A stretch of DNA of 64,000 nucleotides from Chryseobacterium viscerum (GCF_002899945.2 NZ_PPEG02000004.1:248001-312000); one strand, 5' to 3'; shown: positions 10,101 to 17,828, counted from the stretch's first letter. Numbers and translations: made by a program. The notes: generated from the letters alone by a model not told the origin.

Positions 10101-10491
10101 TATCAAATCTTAAAAGCGAAAATTCTGATTTTTGTAGATCATCTTTAGTCAAAATTTCTTTTTTTTCAGCTTCAGAGACTGCCATTCCCCAATCATGCCC
10201 AAAAATTGAGAGGGATAATATTAAAAGTTCAGTGGCATTTAATGATTTGATTATTTTTGGTCCAAGAATCTCATCAGCTAAATTAAGTAATCGTCTAAGG
10301 TGATGTTCTTCATCATGAGGTGTATATTCTGGAAAATTTTGTACTATAAATTTAGCTTCTAGACTAACAACTTTCTTGAATTCAAAAAAAATATCTAAGT
10401 AATCGTTATGAACTGTCTTACCCATCGCTTTCTTTTTCAGCGATTTTAATATTATAGATTCTGAGAGAATTAGCTCGTCAAATTTATTCAT
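7105..10491 (-). CDS. HD-domain plus Hsp90-type (GHKL) ATPase protein
   Basis: 1128-aa cytoplasmic protein. The N-terminal part carries an HD-like phosphohydrolase signature (PEYTPHDEEHHLRR at about residues 54-66, SIFGHDWGM at 95-103, a later HAKRSAERVKRYF near 161). The middle is a GHKL/Hsp90-like ATP-binding module with the N box RELLQNSIDAI (365-375), G1 box TDDGIGMD (413-420) and G2 box FGVGILS (454-460). The remaining 650 residues do not match a family I know. Hsp90-like ATPases joined to HD domains occur in prokaryotic conflict systems; a defence role here is inference from the neighbours. It lies 384 bases downstream of the retron RT on the same strand and could be read from that transcript or have its own promoter. 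Confidence 0.85.
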   Translation of the reverse strand: MNKFDELILSESIILKSLKKKAMGKTVHNDYLDIFFEFKKVVSLEAKFIVQNFPEYTPHDEEHHLRRLLNLADEILGPKIIKSLNATELLILSLSIFGHDWGMAVSEAEKKEILTKDDLQKSEFSLLRFDNQDFLKHLKRLNENLDNISNFAWQEYIRLTHAKRSAERVKRYFKKIDNGIGEATARTCEGHWLDFKEIKNSVIYPSNYMVRGENVNLRAITLYLRLIDLFDISNERTPYTIYKYTAPQSIRSKMEWSKHYAINSLATLDFNNGRIIQVDGQTDDFRVFAALEDLHTFCKEQLSGCNDLLQEMNDKKYYLNIFEIKWNIVPIDFDPISIKFEFDRKRMFEVLSDEIYKGDKYVFIRELLQNSIDAIKLRKEWIEKKHNISLSSFGEINIEVKKDEEKNTEIIFTDDGIGMDRYIVENYLSVAGKSYYHSDEFKRLGLELDPISRFGVGILSCFMIANKVNIVTLKDPLIEPNSEVLDIDIPDVDKQFRISKHIPSNDKVGTTISIFISNDEITSQLNKTLELDITTYLKNLVGVVEFPIIINENQKKTVIINPYENIDSYKSKYPESDIFSVQTSVDISKVFLPQSLKTAKEIFKIDQYIIEDNLSSKGEQGVINFIVPKDPSIKIRQAGNSWPNAEFHIIHGKYRQKVKIDEEWMGYNIATMPYDYKYGASSYSDIAYKVLLDGILLPKAKPPSKIEGSPYSAQLARFQSYFPSERFAVPFVFINFQKGDFMNTDLSRTEIRSKEKYWDSDISQKLFSHIVDLNRQQLLDKNIKARIIYFTYLIFFYRIPLDLIIKNIGLENCPFLLMTSDGHIKFDVWNNWKDRTVYFQPKYSYWFKDAILREFNETNIELNDLHIWNNEDFVLQNIMFPEKNLEHTSSAQVILSSQLAPFYIERTHKFHSYRFISSPNIGSPALIQSIFVPSEQNVLMHDIDVVYLAATEIDAITDSNTELLFNTLSYEITAIFQIDKLPEIGLFQAPYNECIAYGVTVLNSSHNFTKKILRILACILIYEENKDEIIVEWARLIDQLFELPFFNSDDYFYEKFSLKEINKNIEEINEIIISNNLIKNYQKLQCLTFDNFVENTVIDIGDDDYCQFFNFYDIDDSELNDDYPTVLS

Positions 10492-10875
10492 TACGTATGG
10501 TTATTGTGTTTATAAATTAATCAATCAATTTACAAATATCTATAATCTTTTCAAAATAAATTTATAAGATAAAATTATATCGAGTAGAGCTCAAATAAAT
10601 TTTAATTGAATATAATTTGAGTAATCTACAAGTTTTAATAATTGATCCTTATTTCTGACGAACACCAAGCCAGCTTGCGATTCAGAGTTAAGTGCAAACG
10701 TATAACTATTATTTTTTGTGAAAATATATCTATAAATTTTTCTTTAAAATAGATGAAAGTACACCTATTGGCTGTAGTGAGTGAAGATTTTTTAATTTAA
10801 ATAAGAGCAGATTAGTAGTCATTTAGGAATTGACATTGAATTTGTTTAAGGCATTGGAATTAGGTTTACTTGGAA
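10492..10875. other. Spacer between RT and HD-Hsp90 gene
   Basis: 384 bases, A/T-rich, no open frame of note and no strong terminator. It should contain the promoter of the 1128-aa gene if that gene is not read from the retron operon. I see no inverted repeats comparable to the retron RNA here. Confidence 0.4.
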
Positions 10876-11970
10876 TCATAATGGCCAAATTATTTTATTA
10901 TAATCATCAAGAAGTTTTTTTGCATAGTCAGGTTCAACGGAATAAATGAAGTATATTTTTCCAGCCAGCCATTCTTTATAATAACCTATATCATCTTTCT
11001 GTATATGTGCTAGATGATTATTTACTCCAAAATTTAAACATCCGTATATATGCTTTTTTACTTCCTTTTTAAATTTTCTATGGACGTGTATATCATTTGA
11101 AACTGTAAGACCAGTAACCATTTGCAACCGCCCTTTTTTACTGATTTTTGCTTTGCTCCAATTAATTCTGAAACCTTCATCATTAATTATTTTATCTAAT
11201 AAAGTAAAAGTTGGAACAGTACCGTAGTTACCAGAAAAAGTTAGGTCATCAGCATATCTAGAATAGTTCACTTTCAGCTTATCCGCTAAACTTGACATTC
11301 TTAAATCTAATCTTCTGGTAATTAAATTTGATAATATTGGACTTGTAGGAGCTCCTTGTGGTAAGACACATTCACCTTTTCTTACAATCTCATCATATAA
11401 CCTTCGTTCATCAAATTTAAATGAACTTAAATATTCCTCCGGTAAGGCTACAGTTGTAAGCTTCGCAAAATCTAATGCTAAGTTTTTTGCATATCCTAAT
11501 GATTTAAAAATACCATAAATTCTTCTTTCTGTTATTGAGTCAAAAAATTTAAACAGATCAATATTTAGTATCTCTTGTTGATTAGAATGTTTTTTAGCAT
11601 TATCATAAATCGATTTTCCTTTTACAAATCCAGTGGCATTATCATGTATTTGAACCTTGTCAAGTATCTCAGTTTTTATGTAATCCTGAATACAACGAAG
11701 ATTGTTATATGGCACAACAATTTGTCTGAATCCTTTCCCATTTTTTTTCTTTATTTGATAAAATTTGTATAATGAACTTCTAATGTTAATTATTTTAACA
11801 AGTTCATCATAATCTACATTTGCTAATAACGAAAAATGCTTCAATGAAAATATAACAGGTAAATCCTTCTCTAATAGATTATTTGCATAATCAACCGTTT
11901 CTTTAATAAACTCATTTGAATGATTTCTAAGTCTAGAAACTTTAATAAACAGATCTTTGTTAAAGGTCAT
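10876..11970 (-). CDS. Retron-type reverse transcriptase
   Basis: 364-aa RT that should make multicopy single-stranded DNA from the RNA encoded directly upstream. Motifs in order: a finger region with KKKNGKGFRQIVVP (about 74-87); the retron region-X motif DNAKKH (NAxxH at 124-128); catalytic Asp in NIDLFKFFDS (136-145); QGAPTSPILSN (205-215); active site YADD (239-242); and the retron signature VTG (285-287). NAxxH plus VTG distinguish retron RTs from group II intron and DGR enzymes. Length is normal for a stand-alone retron RT. There is no fused effector domain. The start ATG (11968-11970) lies inside the right repeat of the msr-msd locus. Same operon as the PRTase and ABC-3C genes. Confidence 0.95.
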   Translation of the reverse strand: MTFNKDLFIKVSRLRNHSNEFIKETVDYANNLLEKDLPVIFSLKHFSLLANVDYDELVKIINIRSSLYKFYQIKKKNGKGFRQIVVPYNNLRCIQDYIKTEILDKVQIHDNATGFVKGKSIYDNAKKHSNQQEILNIDLFKFFDSITERRIYGIFKSLGYAKNLALDFAKLTTVALPEEYLSSFKFDERRLYDEIVRKGECVLPQGAPTSPILSNLITRRLDLRMSSLADKLKVNYSRYADDLTFSGNYGTVPTFTLLDKIINDEGFRINWSKAKISKKGRLQMVTGLTVSNDIHVHRKFKKEVKKHIYGCLNFGVNNHLAHIQKDDIGYYKEWLAGKIYFIYSVEPDYAKKLLDDYNKIIWPL

Positions 11971-12167
11971 AAAATATTTACTCTTTTTTGGATATATACC
12001 CGTGGTTGAATATTCTAATATATTTATGTTGTGTTGATGAAAAACAGGAAAGGAAAGAAGTGGAAAGGTTTTTCATCAAGATAATATAAAGTAGCTTTAT
12101 TTATTACTTTGCTCAAGAAGCAAATCTTCTCTTACCACAGAGAAACAACTAAAATATTTTATGACCT
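11964..12167 (-). ncRNA. Retron msr-msd non-coding RNA with a1/a2 repeats (predicted)
   Basis: Read on the minus strand. a1 = AGGTCATAAAATATTT (12167-12152) and a2 = its exact complement (11979-11964): a perfect 16-bp repeat 172 bases apart. After a1 comes TAG, whose G (12149 on +) is the best candidate branching guanosine. The msr then has three hairpins: arms 12139-12144/12127-12132 (loop GTGGTA), 12119-12124/12108-12113, and 12095-12100/12086-12091. The msd follows as a perfect 12-bp stem TTGATGAAAAAC (12079-12068) with GTTTTTCATCAA (12045-12034) enclosing a 22-base all-pyrimidine loop except one A, then about 54 unpaired bases to a2. Order, size and position directly before the RT match retron ncRNAs. 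Exact msd ends and branch site are inferred. Confidence 0.88.
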
Positions 12168-13403
12168 ATTAAAGAATTTTTCAGGAATATATAATCCTTT
12201 ATTTTCCAAAGATACTATTTTTGTTTTATTTTGCTGTCTCTTACTAAGGACTAAATTATAATTTTGCATTCCTTTTTTCGAGACTTTATTATTATCATCA
12301 AAATATCCTAATAATTTCCCTTCTTTATAAATTTCTTCTAATGCATTCAAGGTTATATTCAAGTTTTGACATATTAACATATCGTTCATCTTCTTGATTT
12401 TAAGTCTTAAAACTGCTAAAATTTTAAAATTAATATTTTTAAAGTTACTCGATTCGAAATCTTCAGTCTCTCTAATTATTCCTAGCTCCTTTGCTATATT
12501 AAACCATATAACATTATTATTTCGAAATTCTTTAAATTTTGATATTTTAAATTCTGTACTTCTAGGAAATAGAGGAATCCAAGAATTTTTTGTCGACCAA
12601 ATTATGGGAAGGGTATTATTAGGCGCAGAATGTTCAAAAACTATTAACGATTGAGAATTGCCATATCCGAGAGGATAATTAGAAGTAACTCTTGTTACTT
12701 TATCTTCTATTGAAAATAAACTTTCACCATATTTAATACAAAATTTTTTAATTAAAATCCTTTTTCTTCTATATCCAAAAACCGAATTAGATGATACAAA
12801 TGCTTTTTGGTAAGGGGTGCCATAAATTTCAAATTTCTTAATATTTTTAGCGATTAATTTGATAGAATCAGACATATAAGCAATACATAAAAGAATAACG
12901 TTAATATTAATCACGCTTCTATTTTTTCTCAGCTGTTGCTTAACCACATAATTATAGAACGTAACAGTTGATTCTCCTGTACCAATAATATCATCAATAA
13001 GCAATAATATATCATCTTCCCTTAATTTACTTCGTAGAGTCTTTAGACTATCTAAGATTTTAATATATTTCTCGTTTAATTTAAAACACGGAGTTTTTTT
13101 TATATAGTACATTAAATGACTTCCACTTTTACCAAACTCACCTAAAAAACTTAGGTAAATGATCTTTTCAGGATATTTAATAAGTATCTTTTCCAAAAAG
13201 TCATTAAGCTCAGAAATAATTTCTTCATGAGAAAAATATTTGATTTTTTCGGAAACCTTTAATGCCTCTTCCCATTCATGCTTTTCAAAATTAGCTAACC
13301 AATTAATAATATCTAACTGTTGTTTGGAATTGCCCAATTTGACACAGATGTTATTAATTCTTTCTATTTCAGATGAAGAAAAGGGAAAAAATGATTTAGC
13401 CAT
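12159..13403 (-). CDS. Phosphoribosyltransferase-like retron accessory/effector protein
   Basis: 414 aa. A PRPP-binding loop of type I phosphoribosyltransferases is clear: ILLLIDDIIGTGEST at about residues 132-146. A preceding strand IIYLSFLGEFGKSGSHLMYY fits the PRTase core. About residues 243-270 contain YPLGYGNSQSLIVFEHSAPN, a motif I associate with PRTase-like conflict effectors. The C-terminal 110 residues (LAVLRLKIKKMNDML, EIYKEGKLLGYFDDNNKVSKKG) look like a winged helix. PRTase proteins with winged helices are the effector of one known retron class (type III in the published scheme, from memory). Its stop codon lies inside the a1 repeat of the ncRNA. It starts 18 bases after the ATPase gene. 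No nucleotide substrate can be assigned. Confidence 0.85.
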   Translation of the reverse strand: MAKSFFPFSSSEIERINNICVKLGNSKQQLDIINWLANFEKHEWEEALKVSEKIKYFSHEEIISELNDFLEKILIKYPEKIIYLSFLGEFGKSGSHLMYYIKKTPCFKLNEKYIKILDSLKTLRSKLREDDILLLIDDIIGTGESTVTFYNYVVKQQLRKNRSVININVILLCIAYMSDSIKLIAKNIKKFEIYGTPYQKAFVSSNSVFGYRRKRILIKKFCIKYGESLFSIEDKVTRVTSNYPLGYGNSQSLIVFEHSAPNNTLPIIWSTKNSWIPLFPRSTEFKISKFKEFRNNNVIWFNIAKELGIIRETEDFESSNFKNINFKILAVLRLKIKKMNDMLICQNLNITLNALEEIYKEGKLLGYFDDNNKVSKKGMQNYNLVLSKRQQNKTKIVSLENKGLYIPEKFFNRS

Positions 13404-13421
13404 TATTAATTTTTAATTATA

Positions 13422-15404
13422 TTAATACCATTCTGCAGGGATTAATGAATCCCCTTCACTGTCCCAATTTTCTACTAGATTAAAAGAGTCTGTATTTATA
13501 TCCTCCCACATAGATGTAGGCACATGCTCTAGGATGATTATTTGTATTTTATTATCAGTTCTCTTCATGAATTCATCTGCAGTTTCAAATATTTTTTTTG
13601 TGTCAGTAATATCTTTTGAGCCTTCAGTAAATTCTTTAGGATAATATACTTGACTAGGTTGGTCAAGAATTAAAAATGTTGGAATATAATTTATTTTTCC
13701 ACTAATAGTTAGACTATTAAGGTATTCATGTATTCCAAATAATGTAGCTAAATGATACCCCATATAATTAGCTCCACTGCCAATTCTTGAAAGAAAATAC
13801 TTATTTCTAGTTTTTGTATCTTCAATTTTGATATTAAGACTTTCTGAAGGATCAAAATGTACTATCCTATTGTACTTATCTTCAATAGGTAAGAGTTTTG
13901 AATATTCTGAAATAATATTGCTTAGCTTTTCAAGTGAAGCCTTTTTGTTAAATCTTTTATAAAGACCATCTAACTTTAATTTTTCTGTTGCAATATGTTC
14001 TTCTAATTTCTTAATTTCTAAAAAAAGTTCGCTTGAAGGTGATATTTTATTTAGATTATCAATAACGTGCTCTATCTTTCCTGAAAATTCATAAATTTTT
14101 TGTAGAGAATCATTTTCTTCTTTTTCTTTAGATAATAAAAGATGTAAATTTTCATCAATGTCAGAAATAGCACTTTCATTTTCGAAAACTTCTAGCTTTA
14201 AAAAAGTCTTTTCCTTTTCAAAACTAAGTTCATTTGATTTTGCTTTTTTTAGAACTTCTAAATTCTTTTGTTTTTCTTCATTTAAATAAATTAGTTCATT
14301 AACAGCCTTTTTTGAATTCTCACCACAAAATGGGCAAGTGTCATTTCCTTTCCTTTGTAAAAACCATTCTATTGGTTGTAATCTTTGTTCCTTTTCTCTT
14401 GCTACATCATCAACATAAGAGGCTCTTGAGTTGTCTAATTGGACTATTTTGTTATATTTAAATTTTAAATCTTCCAGTATTCTTACTTTTGAATTTCTAT
14501 CATTATTAAGCTCAATTACTTTTTCAGAAAATCTATTTACACTACCATTTTTATACAATTCGCCAGAATTCACTCTCTTAACGATGCTTACTAACTCATT
14601 TTTAATTTCATCTACAGTTGAGTTTTGAATATTAATATCAGAAATTGTTAAACCTAAAGAAATAGCCTGCGTATAGTATTTATAAATATTTGCTTGCCAA
14701 TTTTCATACTGAGCTTTGATCTGTTCGAAAGTTGTTACTTTTCTATTTTTTACTCTTTCCAATTCGTTTATTTCTCTTTCTAAATCAATTATTTCATATG
14801 ACTTATATCCTAATATTAAGGGGAAAATTGTTTTCAACTTTTGCAAATGTTCCCAAGAATCAGTTTTATAGAACATTGTTGTTGGATTTGCAATAATATT
14901 TTGGGTTTGAAACTGAAAAGCTGCCGTATCTCTAAAGCTTGCAGCATAGTCAAAAGAACTTTGATTATCTCCTGTCTCAATATTTTTAAACCCAGCAATA
15001 TCATTCATAAAAGATTTAAAATAAAAAGTATTAATTGCGTAATCTTCTTTATTTCTTAACCATTTATTACTTCTAAGCTCAATTTTCTTATCACTATTTG
15101 ATTCTTCTTTATAGAAATACATTTTGGATTTATGGTTATCAAAATTTTCTCTTCCAAAGAAAAAAAACTCATTATTGATTTTTACGTAGATTGCAAAAAC
15201 TTCTGTAGTTTCTCTAATAAGTCCAATAGGAATGTTACATTCACCACTACCCAAGCAGTAATCAATTATACTTATTATGGCTGATTTTCCTTTTTGACTA
15301 GTGCCTGTTATAATATTAATTTTCCCTTCTTTAAAAGTTAAAAATCTAGGTTTTAGTTCTTTATTTTTAGGGTATAGAATGACATTAAGTATTTGAAAAT
15401 TCAT
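13422..15404 (-). CDS. ABC-3C system SMC/Rad50-like ATPase (DUF3732 family)
   Basis: 660-aa ATPase of the DUF3732 type, the ABC component of three-component ABC (ABC-3C) conflict systems. Walker A: TGTSQKGKSA at about 33-42. Long coiled-coil arms from about 205 to 330 and 380 to 510 are separated by a zinc-hook-like CPFC (about 354-357). Near the C-terminus are Walker B LILDQPSQVYYP (about 578-589) and a switch-type strand IIILEH. The start overlaps the stop of the middle component by one base. Typical ABC-3C ATPases are about this length. Proposed role: ATP-driven sensing or conformational switching of the complex. How it would work with the retron is unknown. Confidence 0.9.
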   Translation of the reverse strand: MNFQILNVILYPKNKELKPRFLTFKEGKINIITGTSQKGKSAIISIIDYCLGSGECNIPIGLIRETTEVFAIYVKINNEFFFFGRENFDNHKSKMYFYKEESNSDKKIELRSNKWLRNKEDYAINTFYFKSFMNDIAGFKNIETGDNQSSFDYAASFRDTAAFQFQTQNIIANPTTMFYKTDSWEHLQKLKTIFPLILGYKSYEIIDLEREINELERVKNRKVTTFEQIKAQYENWQANIYKYYTQAISLGLTISDINIQNSTVDEIKNELVSIVKRVNSGELYKNGSVNRFSEKVIELNNDRNSKVRILEDLKFKYNKIVQLDNSRASYVDDVAREKEQRLQPIEWFLQRKGNDTCPFCGENSKKAVNELIYLNEEKQKNLEVLKKAKSNELSFEKEKTFLKLEVFENESAISDIDENLHLLLSKEKEENDSLQKIYEFSGKIEHVIDNLNKISPSSELFLEIKKLEEHIATEKLKLDGLYKRFNKKASLEKLSNIISEYSKLLPIEDKYNRIVHFDPSESLNIKIEDTKTRNKYFLSRIGSGANYMGYHLATLFGIHEYLNSLTISGKINYIPTFLILDQPSQVYYPKEFTEGSKDITDTKKIFETADEFMKRTDNKIQIIILEHVPTSMWEDINTDSFNLVENWDSEGDSLIPAEWY

Positions 15405-15922
15405 TAAAATCTTATATTTAATTCTATTTGTATATTTTTATCATCAGTTTTTGCAAACATATTACCCAGCCTCCTTGCTGTATCTTGTATATTTTTGATT
15501 GTATTTTCTCTACCGGAAAACGATGGGATAGAAATTTTATTTCTTAAGTCTTCAGGTTTAATAGTGATTTCATTATTTTCATTAATTGATAATAATTCTC
15601 TATTGAATGCAAGGTTTAAGGCATCAAATGTTTGGGGGGACATTTTATTTGCTCTTTCTTGTAATCCTAAAAGAATAGATTTATTTTTTACTAGAGCAGT
15701 ATATAATTCTGTTGATGACTTAAATGTTCTCATAGTATCTTGATGATATACTATTGGTAATACATAGAATAAATATTCAAGCTTGGGAAAATTATTCTTA
15801 TTCTTCTTATTTACAGCCAAAACACAATAGCCTTGCACGAAACTATAACATGCTAAAGCTCCTATTCCAACGTTTTGAATAATGTCATAAAGATTAAATT
15901 CTTGTTTAAGATTTTTTATCAT
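15404..15922 (-). CDS. ABC-3C system middle component
   Basis: 172-aa helical protein matching the small middle component of three-component ABC systems: start region LYDIIQNVGIGALACYSFVQGY, then LEYLFYVLPIVYHQDTM, then SPQTFDALNLAFNRELL. No enzyme motif. It is thought to bridge the sensor/effector subunit and the ATPase. It overlaps the upstream gene by 17 bases and the ATPase gene by one, a spacing that indicates translational coupling and a complex with fixed stoichiometry. Confidence 0.85.
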   Translation of the reverse strand: MIKNLKQEFNLYDIIQNVGIGALACYSFVQGYCVLAVNKKNKNNFPKLEYLFYVLPIVYHQDTMRTFKSSTELYTALVKNKSILLGLQERANKMSPQTFDALNLAFNRELLSINENNEITIKPEDLRNKISIPSFSGRENTIKNIQDTARRLGNMFAKTDDKNIQIELNIRF

Positions 15923-17138
15923 CTTCTAATAATTTTTCCCAATTTGGATGCCATCCAATTTCAGGGATATTTGACAATTTTAAAAAACTACCATTTTTCA
16001 CATAAATATTTTCAATATCGAAACCTATATCAAACTTAAATTTCATCTCTAAGTCCTTAATTATGTAAGTATATATTTGGAATCCTAATTGACTTAGTTC
16101 ATCCTCATCATATTTATCTATCTCTTTGGTTATAGTTGAATAGAAATGATTTTCCCATTCAGTTTTACAATTCTGTAAAAAATCAATAAAATCCTCCCTG
16201 GTTAGGTTTCCTGTACTTATAATGTGAGTATGCTCAATTTCATATCTAATAAAGTCTTCTATAGACTTTGTAATAAAATGTTCTTTTGATTTACTATTTA
16301 TATTCAACAAATTAATTTGCTGTACAAAAATCTCATCTTTTTTAGATTCGACATCTGTCGGTAATATATTAATATCCTTTTTTGCTCTAAAAATTGCATT
16401 GACAATGGAAGATGAACCTAGACAAAGCTTTAATCTTTCACTAAATTGAAGTTTTGTAAATTCTGCGTGTTGACTACTTTTCCAATTATAAAAGCATGTA
16501 GTTGTTAACCAGCCAAATAATTCTTCATATATTTTATTTTGCTGTTGGTCAGTATATGAATCAATATGTAGTTTAGTAATTATTGACTTTTTTACATCAG
16601 TACTCTCCTTGATTTCAATATTTTTACAAATGTTTTCCAATTCTTTTTCATTTGCTAGAGCAAAATCTATCAGGGTCAAGATTTGTGATATAGTATTACC
16701 CTTCTTACCACTCTTTGTTTTGTAGCCATCTAATTTTTTTTGCTGAGAGTTTCTTAAATCCTGAATTTTCTTTTTTACATCTTCAAAATTATTTTTTACA
16801 ATAAACTTTAATAATGAACTATCAGAGATTTCTTTATTAGTTGAGCAATACAATTTTGTCTTAGAAGTTACTATTCCTGTTTGAAGTTTTTGAATCCATA
16901 GTTGAATTGTCCTCCATAAGGCAAACTCTGTATCTTTAAAAGTTGACCCACTTTCTAATATTGAGTGTTTATCCTGTTCTAAAAGTAGTATAGAACCTTC
17001 TTCAGAATGTGCAGCAATATCATCTATTTTTTCTATTGAGATGAATTGTCCTTTTTCCTCTAAATTACAGAGAAGAAAAAGTGCTCTTTCAAATTGAAAT
17101 AAATAGCCTGATATAGAACCTACTGCGGAGTCTGTCAT
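15906..17138 (-). CDS. ABC-3C system large subunit (sensor/C-terminal-domain protein)
   Basis: 410 aa, first gene of the operon. The N-terminus GSISGYLFQFERALFLL and EKIDDIAAHSEEGSILLLEQDKHS resembles the N-terminal region of ABC-3C subunits, where the sequence Q-x-K/H at this point recalls a PD-(D/E)XK-like fold (D..E...LLEQDKH). The catalytic pattern is not complete enough to call it a nuclease. The C-terminal 150 residues (FIRYEIEHTHII, GNLTREDFIDFLQNCKTEWENHF, IPEIGWHPNWEKL) match the C-terminal domain of ABC-3C proteins. The promoter TATATTTG lies 20 bases upstream. Identification as an ABC-3C subunit is good; the effector activity is open. Confidence 0.82.
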   Translation of the reverse strand: MTDSAVGSISGYLFQFERALFLLCNLEEKGQFISIEKIDDIAAHSEEGSILLLEQDKHSILESGSTFKDTEFALWRTIQLWIQKLQTGIVTSKTKLYCSTNKEISDSSLLKFIVKNNFEDVKKKIQDLRNSQQKKLDGYKTKSGKKGNTISQILTLIDFALANEKELENICKNIEIKESTDVKKSIITKLHIDSYTDQQQNKIYEELFGWLTTTCFYNWKSSQHAEFTKLQFSERLKLCLGSSSIVNAIFRAKKDINILPTDVESKKDEIFVQQINLLNINSKSKEHFITKSIEDFIRYEIEHTHIISTGNLTREDFIDFLQNCKTEWENHFYSTITKEIDKYDEDELSQLGFQIYTYIIKDLEMKFKFDIGFDIENIYVKNGSFLKLSNIPEIGWHPNWEKLLEDDKKS

Positions 17139-17158
17139 TTTGAATTTTCATGGTAATT

Positions 17159-17166
17159 CAAATATA
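17159..17166 (-). promoter_or_regulatory. Predicted -7 element of the ABC-3C/retron operon
   Basis: TATATTTG on the minus strand fits the Bacteroidota -7 consensus TAnnTTTG and lies 20 bases before the ATG of the first gene of the operon. No clear TTTG -33 element is seen. No other good promoter lies between the five genes, consistent with one transcript, although an extra one inside the PRTase gene cannot be excluded. Confidence 0.55.
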
Positions 17167-17802
17167 ATTATTTTTTATTAACTATTCATAATATTACTTC
17201 TATATAAACGATATTTGCATCTTAACGAACTTCATGTTATCATTAAAGTTAAATTCTTTCTTCTCATTTTTCAGGTTGATAATACCTGACATACCATAGA
17301 TTTAAAATTGTAATATAAATTATCTACAACATTAAAATTATGTAGAATTTTTTTACTGTATGCTTAATAACTATACGGAGAAGTTAGGAGCGCATTCGCA
17401 ACTTTGATGGGCGTGCCTCCCAACAAAGTTTCTAATACGCTCTGCGAGGCTTATTTAATAATCAATTTTCCATGATATTTTATTCCTTTTTTTTGAAAAT
17501 GTTAGCATTTTATTCTTGACATTAAATAAAATTACTTGTTAATAATAGTCTTTTGATTTTAAAGACTTTCAAAGCCAAACTCATTTGATATAAGTCATCC
17601 TTCAATTGACTACATACCAAATATTACATTCACCGTACAATAGAAATTCTGAGAAGTCCACTGAAAAAGTGTACACCTCAGAATTTAAAATATAGGGTAA
17701 ACCTTAATACCCGATAGACTAATCATTAAAAAAGCGTTTTCTTTATATTAGCAGCATTAATAGCATTACTAAAATTATATATATCAAAATTGACAAAATG
17801 CG

Positions 17803-17810
17803 TAAATTTG
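17803..17810 (+). promoter_or_regulatory. Predicted -7 element TAAATTTG
   Basis: TAAATTTG matches TAnnTTTG and lies 18 bases before the ATG at 17829. It decides the start of that gene: the upstream in-frame TTG at 17790 would lie before the transcription start. Confidence 0.55.
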
Positions 17811-17828
17811 AAAGCTAGACGCAATTTT

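Larger units (their letters stand above)
17139..17828. other. Intergenic region with two structured elements
   Basis: Divergent spacer between the ABC-3C operon and the gene at 17829. It is mostly A/T-rich but has a G/C-rich island at 17385-17450 that folds as a long interrupted hairpin: AGCG (17389-17392) with CGCT (17438-17441), ATT with AAT, and AACTTTG (17400-17406) with CAAAGTT (17424-17430). A second inverted repeat at 17644-17686 has 10-bp arms (AAATTCTGAG / CTCAGAATTT) around GTCCACTGAAAAAGTG, which resembles the terminal sequence of IS elements. No gene is visible. Confidence 0.5.

Noticed and set aside
10492..10875. Possible second retron RNA downstream of RT
   Set aside because: No inverted repeat pair comparable to a1/a2 and no msd-like hairpin; the upstream locus explains the RT.
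10876..11970. RT as group II intron or DGR enzyme
   Set aside because: No maturase/HNH domains, no template/variable repeats; NAxxH and VTG motifs point to a retron.
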